Of a stretch of 64,000 nt of DNA, positions 60,801 through 64,000 are shown piece after piece. The notes under the pieces were generated by a model. It was given only the letters and a program-made list of their open reading frames with translations, searched no databases and was not told the origin of the DNA. The stretch is from positions 71,146,127 through 71,210,126 of the forward strand of contig JALGPY010000006.1 in NCBI GenBank assembly GCA_023055425.1. Reading direction: 5' to 3'. Source of the DNA: Linanthus parryae (taxonomy: Eukaryota > Streptophyta > Magnoliopsida > Ericales > Polemoniaceae). Numbering within the stretch: the first letter of the stretch is position 1; the number at the start of each line of letters is the position of its first letter. The translations under genes and the position numbers were made by a program.

Positions 60801-61754
60801 CCCATGCTGCAATCTGTGAAAGATTGGCTAGGAAAGTGTTTCTCAATGAAGGACTTAGGGGAAGCAGCCTATATACTCGGTATAAAGATCTATAGAGATA
60901 GATCTAAGAGGTTTCTAGGCCTAAGTCAAAGTACATATATTGACAAGGTGTTGAAACGGTTCAACATGCAAGATTCCAAGAAGGGATTCTTGCCCATGTC
61001 ACATGGAATCACTCTTTCGAAGAGTGGTTGTCCTTCCAATGAGATTGAGAAGGAACGCATGAGTAGGATTCCCTATGCCTCGGCCATAGGATCTATCATG
61101 TACGCCATGTTATGTACTAGACCAGATGTGTCATATGCCTTGAGTATGACAAGCAGATACCAATCCAATCCGGGTGAGAGTCACTGGATTGCTGTCAAGA
61201 AAATCCTAAAGTACTTGAGAAGAACTAAGGATGCTTTCTTGATGTTTGGCGGTGAGGAAGAGTTGCGTGTAAGGGGTTACACTGATGCAAGCTTCCAAAC
61301 CGACAGAGATGACTTTAGATCACAGTCGGGATATGTGTTTTGCCTGAATGGAGCAGCGGTGAGCTGGAAGAGTTCCAAGCAAGAGACGGTGGCTGATTCT
61401 ACAACAGAGGCTGAGTACATTGCTGCAAATGGCGCAGCAAAGGAGGCTGTTTGGATCAGAAAGTTTGTTTCTGAACTTGGTGTGGTCCCTAGCATTGCGG
61501 ATCCAGTGGAGTTGTTCTGCGACAACACTGGGGCGATCGCGCAATCAAAGGAACCCAGATCGCACCAGAAGTCCAAGCATGTGCTCAGGAAGTTTCATCT
61601 GATTCGAGATATTATCGATAGAGGAGACGTTCGGATATGCAAGATTCCTACAGATGATAATCTGTCAGACCCGCTTACAAAGCCTCTCACGCAGTGGAAG
61701 CATGAAGGGCACACTAGGAGTATGGGCATACGAGATGCGCTAGATTGGCTCTAG
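57804..61754 (+). pseudogene. Copia-2 gag-pol polyprotein with one in-frame stop
   Basis: A 1316-codon frame broken only by TAG at 58128-58130 (copia-1 has GAG at this place). Gag begins MANNSSSSQHSLRSVLEKD; the zinc knuckle CHYCSQPGHWRRNC starts at residue 254; protease LDTGCGSH has D302; pre-integrase LWHCRLGH..CEACLLG; integrase DDE core (HTDVCGPF, SDRGGEY, GVSERRN); RT YVDDILL (988-994); RNase H with TDASFQ and EAEYIAANGA. Gag and pol are one frame, as is usual in plant copia elements. The 1184-codon part after the stop (58200-61754) is fully open, so only one base separates it from an intact polyprotein. Confidence 0.95.
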
Positions 61755-61768
61755 TGCAAGTGGGAGAC

Positions 61769-63199
61769 TGTTGGAATAGATGCCCTAGAGGCAATCTAGT
61801 TTAGTATGAATTTGTAATTGGCTAGAAAATTCATTTATTATTTATTGGATATTTAATATAATGAAGTCCTTAGATTTACAATCGTGTTGTTTATCTTAAA
61901 TATCCCTAGTCAAGTATAATGATTAATGGGACAATCATCTATAGACTAGTATGGGGTTAGATTGATATAGAGATATCATGATCCAACACATAGGTGTGCA
62001 TTACGGAATGTTGCACTGGATTGACCCATCACCGAGAAGGCTACATACACGTTATGTTGAGTCACAAGTGCTTCTCGGGTACAATGGTATTGTCATCCTT
62101 AGACTTGAAGTCACTAGATATTCTAGTTGTGGATCATTGTGATTTTGGTAGCGTTAAACGCTACACCGTAACTGGGTAGTTATAAAGGCGTGTACTGGAT
62201 ACAATGAGAAGCAAGCTTAGAGATCGTAGTGGACGTAGAGAGGATTTGCCCCTCCCACATAACGGGAGCAAATATCCAAGGCCACTCGAAGGATAGTGCT
62301 TATAGAATGTCTGGCCAGACTCAAATAAATCAATATATGGGATATTGATGTTATTTGCACGAATAAGGCTATTCCATGGATCGAGAAACTAGGGATTGGA
62401 TATACGAGTGTGACTTGTATGTCTCGTGTCCAATCCGGATATGGAGGCAAAGGGATGAGACAATTACTTGTACAAGGTTGTCTAGATGACTATTCTATTA
62501 GTTGGCTAGAATGGATGTTTTGCTAGAAACCGCTCCATATTAGCAAAGAGTTGCTACCAACTAGATAGAACCTATGGGGTCACACGCTATATAGAGTTGT
62601 ACTAGATTTGGGAATTAATTAATTGGATTAATTAATTAGAAGGATCACTTTGCAAACCCTTGCAAACTTAGTAGGGACTAATTTGCAAGGAAGGGACTAA
62701 ATTGAATTCTAGTTGGACTAGAATAAGTCCTTTAGGTAGTTAACAAAGAGTTGTTGGACTATATAAAGGACCCTCCTTCCTTCCTTCCTCAATAACTTAT
62801 GCTCTAAAGAGAACATAACAAGAGTGGGAGAGAACAATGGAGAGAGAGAGCAAGCAACAAGGAGGACGCCGCCCCCTTGCCGCCGCCCCCTCGTCCCCGA
62901 CGCCAAAAGAGGGCCGAGCCCCTTCTTTTGCCTCGTTTTGCGTGATTCCTTCACCCTCCTCTCATTCCGGGCTAGCACCAAGGAGATTGGAGATCTAGGA
63001 TCAACTCTAGGCGTGGATCAACTATAGAGAACGTGACACTATTCGCGTTTGAAGTCATCAAGGAGAACCCAAAGGTGTGTTTATGATTTCTTACCTTTAC
63101 TATCGTTATGCATCTAGACTTGTGATCCTTGGAGGGTTTTGCATGGTTGTTTGTTTGATTATGCTTCCGTTTGCGCGATCCATGAATCAAAACCCTACA
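61769..63199 (+). repeat. Copia-2 3' LTR
   Basis: 1431 bp. Preceded by the polypurine tract and followed by the AGCAA duplication. It differs from the 5' LTR at about 61846, 61958, 62207 and 62837. Confidence 0.96.
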
Positions 63200-63204
63200 A
63201 GCAA

Positions 63205-64000
63205 AGCCCTCAAGTTCCGAGAGTTGGACCCCAACACCCCATGTGAATACAACGACATGATTAGGCGACCCGATGCAGTGCCTATGGTCAATGCCTTTTG
63301 TTTTCTGGGTGAGGGGGCGGATCCTTGGGATAAGTCGAAAGCCGAGGTGACGGGGTGGACAGTGCTTAAGAAATGCCTACTCCCACGCGCTAGGTGGGTT
63401 TGCGAGATGCTTGAGAATTGGGTCTTAGGCATCACGCCAAACCCCCGATTCACATTCTGCCATTGTCGTATGTCCATGTGTGTTTGGTTAGGGCAGAGGG
63501 TTGACATTCCCAGCATGATTTGGCTCAACATAATGGCACGCAAATCGGAGGGAAACAGAATGGCCCCGGGTCACACTTGTTTGCTGACTTAATTGGCTAT
63601 ACAGGCAGGGGTAGAGGTTACGGATTTGGACATCTTGCCACCGACCGAGCGCGAGTGGTCAAAATATTTGAAACCCCCTAAGGTGTCTAGGTCTAGGAAG
63701 GGCAAGGAGAAGGAAGGCGAGTCTTTGAGCACCGACACTCTTTTGCAGAGCATGCATAAGATGATGATAGAGTCTAAGGCGGAGAATGAGAGGCAGTTTG
63801 CTCATGACCGAAGCAGCCATAAGTTAGGAGATTCCGTGAAGGCTCTAGGGAAGTGGGTAGCTCAGTTGGCTCATAAGAGCAATGTGGACCTAGACCCTAG
63901 CCCTGAAAGTGAGCACTTGTGGTATGAGTCGAGTTTTGAGGAGGCCGGTTCGGCAGACGAGGAGCCTGGTTCAGCAGACGAGGAGTCTGAGGACCAGGGT
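63205..64000 (+). pseudogene. Athila-like third ORF, second part (continues past window end)
   Basis: Picks up the frame left at 54686: KFRELDPNTPCEYNDMI, WTVLKKCLLPRARWVCEML, FCHCRMSMCVWLGQRVDIP and MARKSEGNRMAPGHTCLLT fit the same 'putative plant transposon protein' type as the first part. A TAA at 63590-63592 interrupts it. The same frame then continues open (LAIQAGVEVTDLDILPPTE) through a charged, repetitive tail (SADEEPGSADEES) to the end of the window. The stop looks like a point mutation. Function unknown; it may replace env or act as an accessory protein. Confidence 0.65.

Larger units (their letters stand above)
54687..63199 (+). mobile_element. Copia-2: young full-length Ty1/copia retrotransposon
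   Basis: 8513 bp, same family as copia-1 but on the plus strand. LTRs are 54687-56117 and 61769-63199, both 1431 bp; I count four differences by eye. Target duplication AGCAA is perfect (54682-54686, 63200-63204). The primer site is TGGTATCAGAGCC at 56119-56131 and the polypurine tract AAGTGGGAGAC at 61758-61768. It splits the third ORF of the Athila-like element. All parts needed for mobility are present except for one stop codon in gag. Confidence 0.96.
45795..64000 (+). mobile_element. Athila-like Ty3/gypsy retrotransposon, 5' LTR to third ORF (3' end outside window)
   Basis: Layout: 5' LTR 45795-47400, primer site 47407-47424, gag from 47541, pol to 52888, spacer, third ORF from 54125 to beyond 64000. 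Copia-2 (54687-63199) is inserted in the third ORF. The primer site (TGGCGCCGTTGCCGGGGA) is the Asp-tRNA type used by Athila elements. RT precedes integrase, as in gypsy. The 3' LTR is not in the window. Multiple frame breaks in gag-pol show that it is defective. Confidence 0.85.

Noticed and set aside
54125..64000. True viral-type envelope gene in the Athila-like element
   Set aside because: No signal peptide or membrane segment is seen and the sequence resembles the 'putative plant transposon protein' type instead.

Overview
This is nuclear DNA of a flowering plant, probably a eudicot, species not identified. It has intron-rich plant genes with GT..AG introns and U-rich acceptors, a plastid-targeted HSP90, a plant-type bHLH factor, and dense LTR and LINE retroelements. 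There is no sign of bacterial, organellar or viral gene organisation.

The left third (about 3.8-21 kb) holds three host genes. A 19-exon gene on + (4080-12004) encodes a chloroplast HSP90 of 792 aa. A 5-exon gene on + (14126-15892) encodes a 420-aa protein with one or two N-terminal SAM-like domains fused to a peroxiredoxin-like 2 (FAM213-type) thiol domain with a C-I-M-C motif. A 7-exon gene on - (17295-20147), convergent with the second, encodes a 532-aa bHLH factor of the bHLH49/62/74/78 type. I set all exon borders by hand from splice signals and frame. Upstream of HSP90 (0.56-3.7 kb, - strand) lies a decayed LINE.

From 21 to 29 kb the DNA is repeat material. Upstream of the bHLH gene, two inverted arms of about 85-90 bp enclose a tRNA-derived SINE-like insertion and a solo LTR. 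A non-coding LTR element with a copia-type primer site follows (25.5-27.6 kb).

From 29 to 64 kb there is a nested retrotransposon cluster. (a) LINE-A (+, 29089-39675) has a 20-bp target duplication and is split by copia-1 (-, 30230-38635). (b) LINE-B (-, about 40.5-43.0 kb) is split by a solo LTR of a related copia family with a perfect CTTTA duplication. (c) An Athila-like Ty3/gypsy element starts at 45795 and runs past the window end (LTR, gag-pol, long spacer, third ORF). Its third ORF is split by copia-2 (+, 54687-63199), which has perfect AGCAA duplications and LTRs differing at only about four sites. The two copia copies each carry different single lesions in the polyprotein frame.

I found no convincing new multi-gene system. 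The most interesting items are the SAM plus peroxiredoxin-like fusion, the inverted-repeat structure upstream of the bHLH gene, a palindrome shared between the Athila-like LTR and the leader of its third ORF, and very short poly-T insertions with target duplications.
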